NCBI GenBank assembly: GCA_029212905.1
Contig: JARGPB010000009.1
Span: 62,001 to 126,000, forward strand
Length of the DNA: 64,000 bases
Reading direction: 5' to 3'
DNA from: Thalassovita sp.
Lineage (GTDB): Bacteria; Pseudomonadota; Alphaproteobacteria; Rhodobacterales; Rhodobacteraceae
A program made the translations under genes and the position numbers. Positions 34,045-42,656 of the stretch are shown here, piece after piece (the stretch's first letter is position 1; every line of letters begins with the position of its first letter). The notes beneath the pieces are model-generated. The model ran no database searches. It was not told where the DNA came from and worked only from the letters and a program-made list of their open reading frames with translations.

Positions 34045-34053
34045 TTTCTAACC

Positions 34054-34080
34054 GGACGGGCGCGTATGGCGCGCCCGTCC
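34054..34080 (+). terminator. Strong hairpin between binding-protein and permease genes
   Basis: A perfect 11-bp stem (GGACGGGCGCG, loop TATGG, CGCGCCCGTCC) begins 10 bp after the binding-protein stop and has no T tract. This is a typical intercistronic stem-loop that protects the upstream mRNA or attenuates read-through, giving more binding protein than permease. Confidence 0.65.
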
Positions 34081-34128
34081 ACTCCGTTTTCAGATCCAAC
34101 CTGCCTGATCCCAAAGGATCCACAGACA

Positions 34129-35118
34129 ATGACACTGCACTTACCCCCGATACTGACCTACGCCCTGCGCCGCCTGATTCAGGCCGTGCCGGTGATCGTG
34201 TTGATCATGATCGGAACCTTTCTTTTGCTGAAGCTCGCCCCCGGAGATACCGTTGATGCGCTGGTGGGTGACATGGGCGGCGCTGACGCCGATTTCATCG
34301 CGCGCCTGAGGGCTGAATATGGGTTGGATCAGCCCGTTTGGGTCCAGCTCTGGCGTTATATGCTGAAGCTGGCGACCTTTGATTTCGGTTGGTCCTTTGT
34401 CTATGAACAACCGGTTTCGACGATCCTGATGGACCGGCTGGGGACCACTTTGTTGTTGATGGCAACGTCGCTGAGCATCGCCTTTGTGGTTGGCATTGGG
34501 CTGGGCGCGATCGCTGCCCGGCGGGCCTATTCGCTCACCGACAACCTGATCTCGGTGCTGGGGCTGGTTTTCTACGCCACACCGTCGTTTTTCCTGTCGC
34601 TGATGCTGATGCTGGTCTTCTCGGTCAAGCTGGGCTGGCTGCCGGTGGGCGGGATCAAAACCATCGCGGCCTTTTACACCGGCTGGGATCATGTGTGGGA
34701 CGTGGCGCGCCATTTGGTGATGCCGACGGCGGCGCTTTCGTTGATTTACCTGGCCTTCTATCTGCGACTGATGCGGGCCTCGGTACTGGAGGTTGCTGAC
34801 CTTGATTATGTGCGGACCGCGCGGGCCAAAGGCGCCAAAGAGGCGCGGCTGATGACGCATCACATCATGCGCAACGCGCTGTTGCCGGTGGTGACGCTGT
34901 TGGGGCTGCAATTCTCGACCGTGCTTGGGGGATCCATCGTGGTGGAAACCATCTTTACCCTGCCGGGGCTGGGGCAGCTTGCCTATCAGTCCGTTGTACA
35001 GCGCGACATGAACACGCTGATGGGGATCATCTTTTTGTGCTCCATCATCGTTGTCGTCGTCAATTTTCTTACTGACCTGCTTTATGCACGTCTCGACAGC
35101 CGGATCGAACTCGCATGA
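34129..35118 (+). CDS. ABC transporter permease (DppB-like)
   Basis: Predicted inner membrane protein of 329 residues with about six helices. Seen: the N-terminal FLLLKLAPGDTVDAL region of DppB-type permeases, GWSFVYEQPV, and the EAA loop VRTARAKGAKEARLMTHHIMRNALLPV. ATG 34129 follows AAAGGATCC; the upstream in-frame start at 34066 would lie inside the intercistronic hairpin. It overlaps the next permease gene by ATGA. Confidence 0.92.
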   Translation: MTLHLPPILTYALRRLIQAVPVIVLIMIGTFLLLKLAPGDTVDALVGDMGGADADFIARLRAEYGLDQPVWVQLWRYMLKLATFDFGWSFVYEQPVSTILMDRLGTTLLLMATSLSIAFVVGIGLGAIAARRAYSLTDNLISVLGLVFYATPSFFLSLMLMLVFSVKLGWLPVGGIKTIAAFYTGWDHVWDVARHLVMPTAALSLIYLAFYLRLMRASVLEVADLDYVRTARAKGAKEARLMTHHIMRNALLPVVTLLGLQFSTVLGGSIVVETIFTLPGLGQLAYQSVVQRDMNTLMGIIFLCSIIVVVVNFLTDLLYARLDSRIELA

Positions 35119-35993
35119 CTTTTGCTGACACTGAAATCGCCCCCCCCGAGCCGCCGCGCTATGTGATGTTCTGGCGTCGCTACCGACGCAACCGCGCGGC
35201 CCTGCTGGGATTGTTCCTCTTTGCTATTGTGATCATCATGGCCCTTTCGGCTGGGATAGTTGACCCAGGGGATCCGCTGCGCCGCGCCGGAGAGCCGCTT
35301 ACACCGCCATTTCTGAACTGGGATACGCCCTTGGGGACAGACCAGTTGGGCCGGGACGTGTTGTCCGGCGTATTCTATGGGGCGCGGATATCGCTGTTGA
35401 TCGGGGTCGTTGCGACGCTGGTTGCGATCGTGATCGGCGTGATCATCGGGGCATTGGCTGGGTACTTTGGCGGCTGGATTGATGACCTGCTGATGCGCAT
35501 CACCGAAGCGTTTCAAACTATCCCCAGCTTTGTTCTGCTGCTGACGCTGGTCGCCATCATGGGGTCCAAGATCGAATGGATTACCATCGCAATTGGTATC
35601 GTCAGCTGGACTGCGCCCGCGCGCATGGTGCGGGCCGAGTTCATGTCGCTCAGAGGGCGCGAGTTCGTTGATGCCGCGCGTAATCTTGGGGTTTCCAGCC
35701 CGGCGATTATTTTCCGCGAGATCTTGCCGAACGCGCTGCCGCCGATCGTCGTTTATGCGTCTGTGATCATGGCGCTCTCGATTTTGATGGAAAGCGCGCT
35801 GGCCTTTCTGTCGCTGGGCGATCCGAACTACGCAAGCTGGGGCAACATGATTGGCCAGGGGCGCGCTGTGCTGCGCTCGGCTCCGTATTGCGCCGTCATT
35901 CCCGGCATCGCGATCATTCTCACCGTGCTCTCTTTCTCACTATTGGGTGAGGGGCTGAACGATGCGCTCAATCCGAGGCAGAAGAAACAATGA
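35115..35993 (+). CDS. ABC transporter permease (DppC-like)
   Basis: Predicted inner membrane protein of 292 residues. The N-terminal OppC-type lead (YRRNRAALLGLFLFAIVIIMAL) is followed by LGTDQLGRDVLSGVFYGARISLLIG, a strong DppC/OppC signature, and the EAA loop VDAARNLGVSSPAIIFREILPNALPPI. It pairs with the upstream DppB-like protein to form the channel. It is translationally coupled at both ends. Confidence 0.93.
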   Translation: MTFADTEIAPPEPPRYVMFWRRYRRNRAALLGLFLFAIVIIMALSAGIVDPGDPLRRAGEPLTPPFLNWDTPLGTDQLGRDVLSGVFYGARISLLIGVVATLVAIVIGVIIGALAGYFGGWIDDLLMRITEAFQTIPSFVLLLTLVAIMGSKIEWITIAIGIVSWTAPARMVRAEFMSLRGREFVDAARNLGVSSPAIIFREILPNALPPIVVYASVIMALSILMESALAFLSLGDPNYASWGNMIGQGRAVLRSAPYCAVIPGIAIILTVLSFSLLGEGLNDALNPRQKKQ

Positions 35994-37633
35994 CCAAAAC
36001 ACCCTCCGTTCTCGAGCTTCGAAATCTTGAGATTTCCCTACCAAAAACCGCAGACCGGCCCTTTGCCCTTCAGGGGCTGGATCTCACGATCAAAGCCGGA
36101 GAAATTGTTTGCCTTGTTGGCGAAAGCGGATCAGGCAAGTCGCTGTGTGCGGGTGCGATCATGGGGCTTTTGCCGGAGCCGCATGTGCGTGTGACCGGTG
36201 GGGCGATCCGTTTCATGGGCGAAGAGCTGCGCGGCAAAACCGATGCTCAGATGCGTGCCTTGCGCGGTGCCGATATTGCCATGATTTTCCAGGAACCTAT
36301 GACGGCGCTGAACCCGCAAAAGACCGTGGGTTGGCAGCTGGATGAAGTGCTTCAACTGCACACAAAAATGACCCGAACCGAGCGCAAGACCCGTGTCCTT
36401 GGGATGCTGGAACGTGTTCATATCCCTGATCCGGCATCGGCCTATAACGCCTACCCGCATCAGATTTCCGGTGGTCAACGTCAGCGTGTGGTGATTGCCA
36501 TGGCGCTGATGCTGTCGCCCAAGTTGATCATCGCAGACGAACCAACGACCGCCTTGGATGTGACGACCCAGCTGCAAATCCTCACGTTGATCCGAGAGCT
36601 ACAAGAGGGCGAAGGCGCTGGGGTTTTGTTCATCACCCATGACTTTGGTGTTGTGGCCGAAATCGCCGACAAGGTCGCTGTTCTGTGTCGCGGTGAACTG
36701 GTGGAAAACGGCACCACAGACGAGGTGCTGAATACGCCGAAACATCCCTACACACGGGCGCTGATTGGCGCTGTGCCCGCGCTGACCCCGCCGCCGGTAA
36801 AAGCCGCGATAAACGCCCCCGTCGTTTTAAAGGGGACACAGCTGAAAAAGACATTTGCTGCACGCGGCGGGTTTCTGAATGGCAAACGCAAGGCCGTGAC
36901 AGCCGTCAAGGACCTGAGCTTTCAGCTGCGCCAAGGTGAAACCCTGGGTGTCGTCGGTGAAAGCGGATCGGGGAAAACGACGGTGTCGCGCATCGTCACG
37001 CGTCTGCTGGAATGCGACCAAGGCAGTGTTGAACTGGACGGCAAGGATTTGTTGGCTTGCTCGCCCAAGGAGTTGCGCGCCATGCGCAAGCATATCCAGA
37101 TGGTGTTTCAGGATCCCATGGCCTCGTTGAACCCACGTAAACGGGTGGTGGATCTGATCGCCCAGGGCCCTATCGTACATGGCACGAATCCGGCCAAAGC
37201 GCGCGAGGACGCCAAGAAGCTGTTGGAGTTGGTCGAACTTTCGCCCGCGGCTGCCAATCGGTTCCCGCATGAATTCTCGGGGGGACAGCGACAGCGGATT
37301 GGCATCGCCCGCGCGCTTGCGCTTGAACCCAAGGTAATCGTCGCGGACGAGCCGGTCTCGGCGCTGGATGTGTCGGTGCAGGCGCAGGTCCTGAAGTTGC
37401 TTGCCGATCTGCGGGACCGTCTGAATCTGTCGCTCTTGTTTGTGACCCATGACCTGCGGGTTGCGGCGCAGCTGTGTGACCGGATCATCGTCATGCAAAA
37501 AGGCGAAATCGTCGAAACCGGCCAGACCGCCGAGGTCTTTGCCAACCCGCAACACCCCTATACGCAGAACTTGCTGTCATCGATCCCCGGCCGCGACTGG
37601 ACACCCCCGTCGCTGCGGACAGATGCGGCCTGA
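35990..37633 (+). CDS. ABC transporter ATPase with two nucleotide-binding domains
   Basis: Predicted protein of 547 residues, a DppD-DppF fusion like GsiA. First domain: Walker A GESGSGKS (about residues 44-51), signature SGGQRQRVVIAMAL, Walker B KLIIADEPTTALD. Second domain (from about residue 280): Walker A GESGSGKTT, signature FSGGQRQRIGIARALAL, Walker B KVIVADEPVSALD. Both switch histidines are present (FITHDFG, FVTHDLR). Each domain has the oligopeptide-type C-terminal HPYTRALIGAVP/HPYTQNLLSSIP tail. It powers the importer encoded upstream. Confidence 0.95.
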   Translation: MTKTPSVLELRNLEISLPKTADRPFALQGLDLTIKAGEIVCLVGESGSGKSLCAGAIMGLLPEPHVRVTGGAIRFMGEELRGKTDAQMRALRGADIAMIFQEPMTALNPQKTVGWQLDEVLQLHTKMTRTERKTRVLGMLERVHIPDPASAYNAYPHQISGGQRQRVVIAMALMLSPKLIIADEPTTALDVTTQLQILTLIRELQEGEGAGVLFITHDFGVVAEIADKVAVLCRGELVENGTTDEVLNTPKHPYTRALIGAVPALTPPPVKAAINAPVVLKGTQLKKTFAARGGFLNGKRKAVTAVKDLSFQLRQGETLGVVGESGSGKTTVSRIVTRLLECDQGSVELDGKDLLACSPKELRAMRKHIQMVFQDPMASLNPRKRVVDLIAQGPIVHGTNPAKAREDAKKLLELVELSPAAANRFPHEFSGGQRQRIGIARALALEPKVIVADEPVSALDVSVQAQVLKLLADLRDRLNLSLLFVTHDLRVAAQLCDRIIVMQKGEIVETGQTAEVFANPQHPYTQNLLSSIPGRDWTPPSLRTDAA

Positions 37634-37642
37634 GGACACGAC

Positions 37643-39268
37643 ATGTCACTGGAATTTAAAGATATTCGCAGCGCTCTGATTGGCGAGGGCGCGGCGATTG
37701 CCGGTCCCTTTGGGCCGCGTGCATTGCTCTATGCCGATTACGTTGCTTCGGGCCGGGCCCTGGCCTTTATCGAGGACGCGGTTCGCGCGCATGTGCTGCC
37801 TTACTATGGCAACACCCATACCGAGACCTCGTATGTGGGGCGGCGAACCACGCAGTTGCGGGAAATGGCACGCGAGGCCGTCCGTGCCGCCGTTCGGGCA
37901 GATGAAAACCACGCGGTGATCTTTGCTGGTGCGGGGGCCACCGGGGCAATCGACAAACTGGTGCGCGCCTTTGCGATGAAGGGGCTGGACAACGCGGTGG
38001 TCTTTGTTGGCCCGTACGAGCATCACTCGAACGATTTGCCCTGGCGCGAAAGCGGGGCGCAGGTGGTGCGCGTTCCGCTGAACGACTCTGGTTCGGTCTG
38101 CCTGGAGATGTTGGAGAAAGAGCTGGAGACCCATGCGGATGCACCGCTGAAAATCGGGGCATTTTCTGCGGCATCAAACGTAACCGGTATACGGACGGAC
38201 CTGCGTGCCATTGCGCGAATTTTGCACAGGTACGACGCCATCTGCGTTGCCGATTTCGCGGCGGCGGCGCCTTATATTCCTGTGCATCTGGCGCAGTCTC
38301 AGCCGGGCGCGGATGATCGGATCGACGCCGCAGTTCTGTCGCCTCATAAGTTTCCGGGCGGGCCCGGTGCCTCAGGGTTGCTGATCGCTGATCGCAGCCT
38401 TTTCGACACGGATCGCCCGACGCTGACCGGGGGCGGCACGGTCAGCTATGTCACCGCCGAGGCGCACCGCTATGTGAACGACCCAGAGCATCGCGAAGAG
38501 GGCGGAACGCCCGCGATTGTCGAAAACATACGTGCAGGTATGGTGATGCAGCTAAAACGCGACATGGACGAAGCCCGTGTCGAAGCACGCGAAGCCGGCC
38601 TGACCCGCCGTATGGAAGAAGCGCTTTGCGCCATTCCGGGGCTAGAGCTTTTGGGGCCACGCAATGTCCCGCGATTGGGGATCTTCTCGTTCAATTTGCG
38701 GGTCAAAGGCAAATTGCTTCACCACAATTTCGTGGTGGCACTGCTGAATGACCTGTTTGGGATTCAAGCACGCGGGGGCTGCTCTTGTGCGGGGCCATAT
38801 GGCCACACGTTGCTGAACATTGATGCAGCGACCAGTGCACGCCACGAGGCCGCGGTGCATCATGGCCATTCGATTTTCCGGCCTGGATGGGCACGGCTTG
38901 GGGTGAATTGGTTCTTTGATGAACAGGACGTCGATCACATTGCTGCTGCGGTCCGGTTTATCGCGATTCATGGGCTGGCAATGCTGGCGCATTATCGTCT
39001 GGACGCGGTCGAAGGGATTTGGCGCGCTCGGCAGAGCTTTGAAGACCCATATCTGTCGGGTTTGTCCGCGCTGTGGGAAGGCCCGAATGAATCCACTCAA
39101 GAGATGCCGGATTTTGCCACTTGTTTGCGCGAAGCCAAAAGACTGTCTGACGCCGCGCGGGATTTGCCCTGTGTTGAGGGGCCGGTTTTGTCCTCGGAAG
39201 AGGAGGCGTTGCGTTGGTTCTGGTTGCCTCAGGAAGCCGCCGATCAAAAAGAAGAAGGAGCCGCATGA
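37643..39268 (+). CDS. Class V aminotransferase / cysteine desulfurase-like PLP enzyme
   Basis: Predicted protein of 541 residues, longer than usual (about 400). Seen: YADYVASGRAL near the N-terminus, GPYEHHSNDLPW (His127-His128), Asp204 in ICVADFAAAAP, the PLP lysine Lys236 in LSPHKFPGGPG, and a cysteine loop RGGCSCAGPYGH near residue 375, where desulfurases carry their catalytic cysteine. The C-terminal roughly 100 residues are an extra helical region. It may remove sulfur or split a C-S or C-N bond in the compound imported by this operon. It follows the ATPase gene by 9 bp. Confidence 0.85.
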   Translation: MSLEFKDIRSALIGEGAAIAGPFGPRALLYADYVASGRALAFIEDAVRAHVLPYYGNTHTETSYVGRRTTQLREMAREAVRAAVRADENHAVIFAGAGATGAIDKLVRAFAMKGLDNAVVFVGPYEHHSNDLPWRESGAQVVRVPLNDSGSVCLEMLEKELETHADAPLKIGAFSAASNVTGIRTDLRAIARILHRYDAICVADFAAAAPYIPVHLAQSQPGADDRIDAAVLSPHKFPGGPGASGLLIADRSLFDTDRPTLTGGGTVSYVTAEAHRYVNDPEHREEGGTPAIVENIRAGMVMQLKRDMDEARVEAREAGLTRRMEEALCAIPGLELLGPRNVPRLGIFSFNLRVKGKLLHHNFVVALLNDLFGIQARGGCSCAGPYGHTLLNIDAATSARHEAAVHHGHSIFRPGWARLGVNWFFDEQDVDHIAAAVRFIAIHGLAMLAHYRLDAVEGIWRARQSFEDPYLSGLSALWEGPNESTQEMPDFATCLREAKRLSDAARDLPCVEGPVLSSEEEALRWFWLPQEAADQKEEGAA

Positions 39269-40566
39269 TGAGCGTCGAATTTCCAAAATCTCTGTGGGCC
39301 GCCGTGACGTCGGACCGCATCACGGCGGCCCCGCTACGGGGCGTCGAAGAAACGGATGTCGCTGTCATCGGTGCAGGGTTTACCGGATTGTCCGCCGTGA
39401 TCGAAGCCCGCCGTCGGGGCCATGCTGTGACCCTGCTGGAAGGGAAGGCCGTGGGCTGGGGCGCATCTGGCCGCAACAACGGACAGGTCATTCCGATTTT
39501 GACGTCAGCGGAACCGGATGTCTGGGTCGCGCGCTTTGGCGAGGCGGGGCGGCGCATGGTCAATCTGATTGGCAATTCGGGGGATGTGCTGTTCGATCTG
39601 GTGCGCGAATTCGACATGCAGGCCGAAGCCGAACAAAACGGCTGGTTCCAACCGGCCCACAGCCCCGGGCGCGTGAAGCTGTCCCAAAAACGGGTCGACG
39701 CTTGGAAGCGGTTTGGGTTCTCACCCAGCCTGAAAACTGCCGAGGAAAGTGCGGATCTGTTGGGGACCTCATTTTGGCACGGGGGTATGTTCAATCCGAC
39801 GGGCGGGCATATCAACCCTCTGGCCTTGGCGCGGGAAATGGCACGCGTAGCCGAGCATCTTGGCGCCGTGATCCACGAGGAAAGCCCGGTCATCTCTTAC
39901 GCGCGCGAGGGTACCCAATGGGTGATCAAAACCGCGAATGCGACGCTAAAGGCACGAGCGCTGATCATGGCCAGCAATGCCTATACCGGCGAGCTGGCCC
40001 CGCGTTTGGCGCCCAGGATTGCGCGTTCGATCATACCGGTGCTTAGCTGGCAAATGGCGACCGATCCGGTGGGGGACAACCTGCGCAAGACGCTGTTACC
40101 TGGACGGCAGGCGATCTCGGATACGCGCGGCGATCTGCGGTTTTTCCGCTATGACGCACGGAATCGATTGATCACGGGAGGCGCAGTTATCGGCCCTTAT
40201 GATGTCGACAATCGGGTGCGCCAAAAGGCGGCCAAGAACCTGGCCGAGGCCTTTCCCGAATTGGGGACGCCGGCGATGACACATGTCTGGTCGGGGTATC
40301 TGGGTATGAACTGGGATCGGTTCCCGCGCGTGCATCGGCTGGGCCCGGACGGATGGGCCTGGGTCGGGTGCAATGGGCGTGGGGTGGCGTTGGGGACGTC
40401 TTTGGGACGTGAATTGGCCCGTGCTGTCACCGGCCAAGCCGAAGAAGAGCTGGCGCTGCCGGTTACTGAGCCGCATCCCTTTCCGATGCATGGCGTGCTG
40501 CGCCATGTGGCCCCAACTTATCTGGCTTGGCTCAAGCGCCAGGACCACAAGGAAATTAACCTATGA
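39265..40566 (+). CDS. FAD-dependent oxidoreductase (DAO family)
   Basis: Predicted protein of 433 residues of the D-amino acid oxidase/glycine oxidase fold. The dinucleotide-binding motif is DVAVIGAGFTGLSAVIEARRRG (residues 30-52), followed by GWGASGRNNGQVIP, the cofactor-contact segment of the PuuB/gamma-glutamylputrescine oxidase-like group. Near the C-terminus WAWVGCNGRGVALGTSLG closes the FAD site. It would oxidise an amine or amino acid. Two adjacent ATG codons at 39265 and 39268 follow GAAGGAG; the start overlaps the previous stop. Confidence 0.9.
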   Translation: MMSVEFPKSLWAAVTSDRITAAPLRGVEETDVAVIGAGFTGLSAVIEARRRGHAVTLLEGKAVGWGASGRNNGQVIPILTSAEPDVWVARFGEAGRRMVNLIGNSGDVLFDLVREFDMQAEAEQNGWFQPAHSPGRVKLSQKRVDAWKRFGFSPSLKTAEESADLLGTSFWHGGMFNPTGGHINPLALAREMARVAEHLGAVIHEESPVISYAREGTQWVIKTANATLKARALIMASNAYTGELAPRLAPRIARSIIPVLSWQMATDPVGDNLRKTLLPGRQAISDTRGDLRFFRYDARNRLITGGAVIGPYDVDNRVRQKAAKNLAEAFPELGTPAMTHVWSGYLGMNWDRFPRVHRLGPDGWAWVGCNGRGVALGTSLGRELARAVTGQAEEELALPVTEPHPFPMHGVLRHVAPTYLAWLKRQDHKEINL

Positions 40567-41072
40567 CGGAGACCCCAATGGCAGACCCCAAAGGCATGGA
40601 CCTGAACGACATCCCAATCCTGCTGCGCCGCCGGATCGAGGCAATGATGCTGAAACATGTGCTGGACGTGATCACCGAACGCACAGGTCGTGAAGAGGCC
40701 GAGGCCGTCATTGGTGCCGCCTGTTCCAAATCAGCGATTGAACAGGGGCAAATGATGGCCCAGGCCTTGGGCCATCCACCGGACCTGACGGATTTCGCCG
40801 AGATTCAGCCGAACTGGACCCGCGAAGACGCGCTGCGCATCGAAACCGTTGAAATGTCCGAAGAGAAGATGGACTTCAACGTTGTGAAGTGCCGCTACGC
40901 CGAAATGTATCAGGAAATGGGGCTGGGGGATATCGGGCATTTGCTGTCGTGCAACAGGGATGGCGATTTCTGTATCGGCTACAATCCAGAAATCGAAATG
41001 ACCCGGACCCAGACGATCATGAAGGGCGCCAGCCATTGTGATTTCCGCTACCGCATGAACAAGGAGGCCTGA
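40563..41072 (+). CDS. L-2-amino-thiazoline-4-carboxylic acid hydrolase-like protein
   Basis: Predicted protein of 169 residues. The C-terminal block CRYAEMYQEMGLGDIGHLLSC, then NPEIEMTRTQTIMKGASHCDFRY, matches the ATC hydrolase family known from Pseudomonas cysteine production from racemic 2-amino-thiazoline-4-carboxylate, where it opens the ring to N-carbamoyl-L-cysteine. The conserved cysteines and His-Cys-Asp near the end are present. Many family members have other, unknown substrates. The start at 40563 overlaps the previous stop (ATGA); an in-frame ATG at 40578 has a better GGAG spacing. Confidence 0.85.
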   Translation: MTETPMADPKGMDLNDIPILLRRRIEAMMLKHVLDVITERTGREEAEAVIGAACSKSAIEQGQMMAQALGHPPDLTDFAEIQPNWTREDALRIETVEMSEEKMDFNVVKCRYAEMYQEMGLGDIGHLLSCNRDGDFCIGYNPEIEMTRTQTIMKGASHCDFRYRMNKEA

Positions 41073-41076
41073 TCCG

Positions 41077-42246
41077 ATGGCTGTTGAAAACTGGGTCGCT
41101 AAACAGGTGGCCGATCTGTCCGAGTTTCGTCGCGATCTGCATATGAACCCAGAGCTTTTGTACGATGTCGAACGTACGGCGCAAAAAGTGGCCGAGGCCT
41201 TGCGCGCGGCCGGTGTGGACGAGGTTCACGAAGGTATCGGGAAGACTGGCGTTGTCGGGGTGATCCGCGGGCAGAGCAACGCCTCGGGGCGTACCGTCGG
41301 GTTGCGTGCGGATATGGATGCGCTGCCTATCACCGAAGAGACGGGCAAACCCTGGGCCTCTTTGGTGCCGGGGAAAATGCATGCTTGTGGGCACGACGGG
41401 CACACCACCATGCTGTTGGGGGCTGCGCGGCATCTGGCGGAAAGCAGGGCATTCGACGGCACGGTTCTTGTGATTTTCCAACCCGCCGAAGAGGGCGGCG
41501 CAGGTGCGCGTGCCATGATCGAGGACGGCCTATTCGCGCGGTGGCCCTGCGACGAAGTTTACGGGATGCACAATCGCCCCAATCTGCCAGTCGGCCAGTT
41601 TACGATCAATTCGGGGCCCATCATGGGGTCGGTGGACGAGGTGAAGATCACCATCACCGGGCGGGGCGGCCATGCGGCGCGCCCCGAGCAAACCATAGAT
41701 CCGTTGCCTGTTGCGGGCGCGTTGTTGCAGGCGGTTCAGTCGATCACGTCGCGCAATCTGGATCCGATTGATAGCGCTGTGATCTCGCTTTGCACCATTC
41801 AGGCCGGGAATGCGTTTAATGTCATCCCGCAGGATGTGGTGATGACAGGCACCGTGCGTACGCTCCGCGAAGAGGTGCGCGACATGATCGAAGAGCGCCT
41901 GAGCACCATGGTCGAAAACATTGCTGCCGCGTTTGGTGGCCTGGGGACGCTGGACTATGTGCGCCACTATCCTGTGACCGTGAACCACGAGCGCGAGACC
42001 GAGCTGGCCGCATTGGCCGCGCAAGAGGTCGCGGGCGCGCAGAACGTTCATCTCGACATGCCGCAAACTTTGGGCGGTGAGGACTTCTCATTCATGTTGA
42101 ACGCAGTGCCGGGCGCGATGATCAACGTCGGCAACGGCCCTTCGGCGGCGCTGCACCATCCTGAATATGATTTCAATGATGATGTGATTGCCTGGGGTGG
42201 GTCCTATTGGACGACATTGGTCCGCCAGCGTCTGCCTGTAGCGTGA
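41077..42246 (+). CDS. M20D-family amidohydrolase (hippurate/IAA-conjugate hydrolase type)
   Basis: Predicted metal-dependent amidase of 389 residues. Metal and catalytic motifs: HMNPELLYDVERTA, RADMDALPITEETG, MHACGHDGHTTMLLGAA, QPAEEGGAGARAMIEDG (catalytic Glu pair), MHNRPNLPVGQF, and the dimerisation-domain GRGGHAARPEQTIDP. Such enzymes cleave N-acyl or N-carbamoyl amino acids. In the ATC pathway a hydrolase of N-carbamoyl-cysteine would act right after the preceding enzyme, so this gene is a natural second step, by inference. It is the last gene of the operon; AAGGAGG precedes the start. Confidence 0.92.
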   Translation: MAVENWVAKQVADLSEFRRDLHMNPELLYDVERTAQKVAEALRAAGVDEVHEGIGKTGVVGVIRGQSNASGRTVGLRADMDALPITEETGKPWASLVPGKMHACGHDGHTTMLLGAARHLAESRAFDGTVLVIFQPAEEGGAGARAMIEDGLFARWPCDEVYGMHNRPNLPVGQFTINSGPIMGSVDEVKITITGRGGHAARPEQTIDPLPVAGALLQAVQSITSRNLDPIDSAVISLCTIQAGNAFNVIPQDVVMTGTVRTLREEVRDMIEERLSTMVENIAAAFGGLGTLDYVRHYPVTVNHERETELAALAAQEVAGAQNVHLDMPQTLGGEDFSFMLNAVPGAMINVGNGPSAALHHPEYDFNDDVIAWGGSYWTTLVRQRLPVA

Positions 42247-42656
42247 CCCAAGGTCGCTGCCTCGCGCGCTCTGGCTTTGTGTTTCGGGATCCGGCTCAGT
42301 CCAAACATCGAATATTTCGACAATCACTTTGCGTGGTCCGGGGCCACGGTAGCGTTCGATGCGCTGACGCAGATATTCATTGATACGGATAAGTCCCGCA
42401 TTGCCGCAACATGGCTTTGATTGACGAGGCTGCGCGGCATGCCCCCTGAGGTGACAGATCGCTAGCCGATGATCGGGGGCGTGACGGTCTGTTCCGCATC
42501 GTGACCACGGGCCTGAAAAGTTCGAACGCCTGATCAAGGTGTCGGCGTAGTCTTGATCCAGCCGTCCACCTCGCTGCGCCGCGTGAAGCGGGTCGGGGGC
42601 GTTGCTTTCGGCATTTGAGAGGAACAGGGCGACGGATTGCGCCCTGAACACGTGGC
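42247..42656 (-). pseudogene. Possible frameshifted gene remnant in a 410-bp gap
   Basis: No intact gene is present. On the minus strand one frame reads SPQGACRAASSIKAMLRQCG and then stops. A shift near 42400 continues into GLIRINEYLRQRIERYRGPG and KVIVEIFDVWTEPDPE, which reads like real protein. Two protein-like pieces in different frames suggest a decayed gene. I do not recognise the family. The gap separates two convergent operons, so no terminator or promoter role is needed to explain it. Confidence 0.35.
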
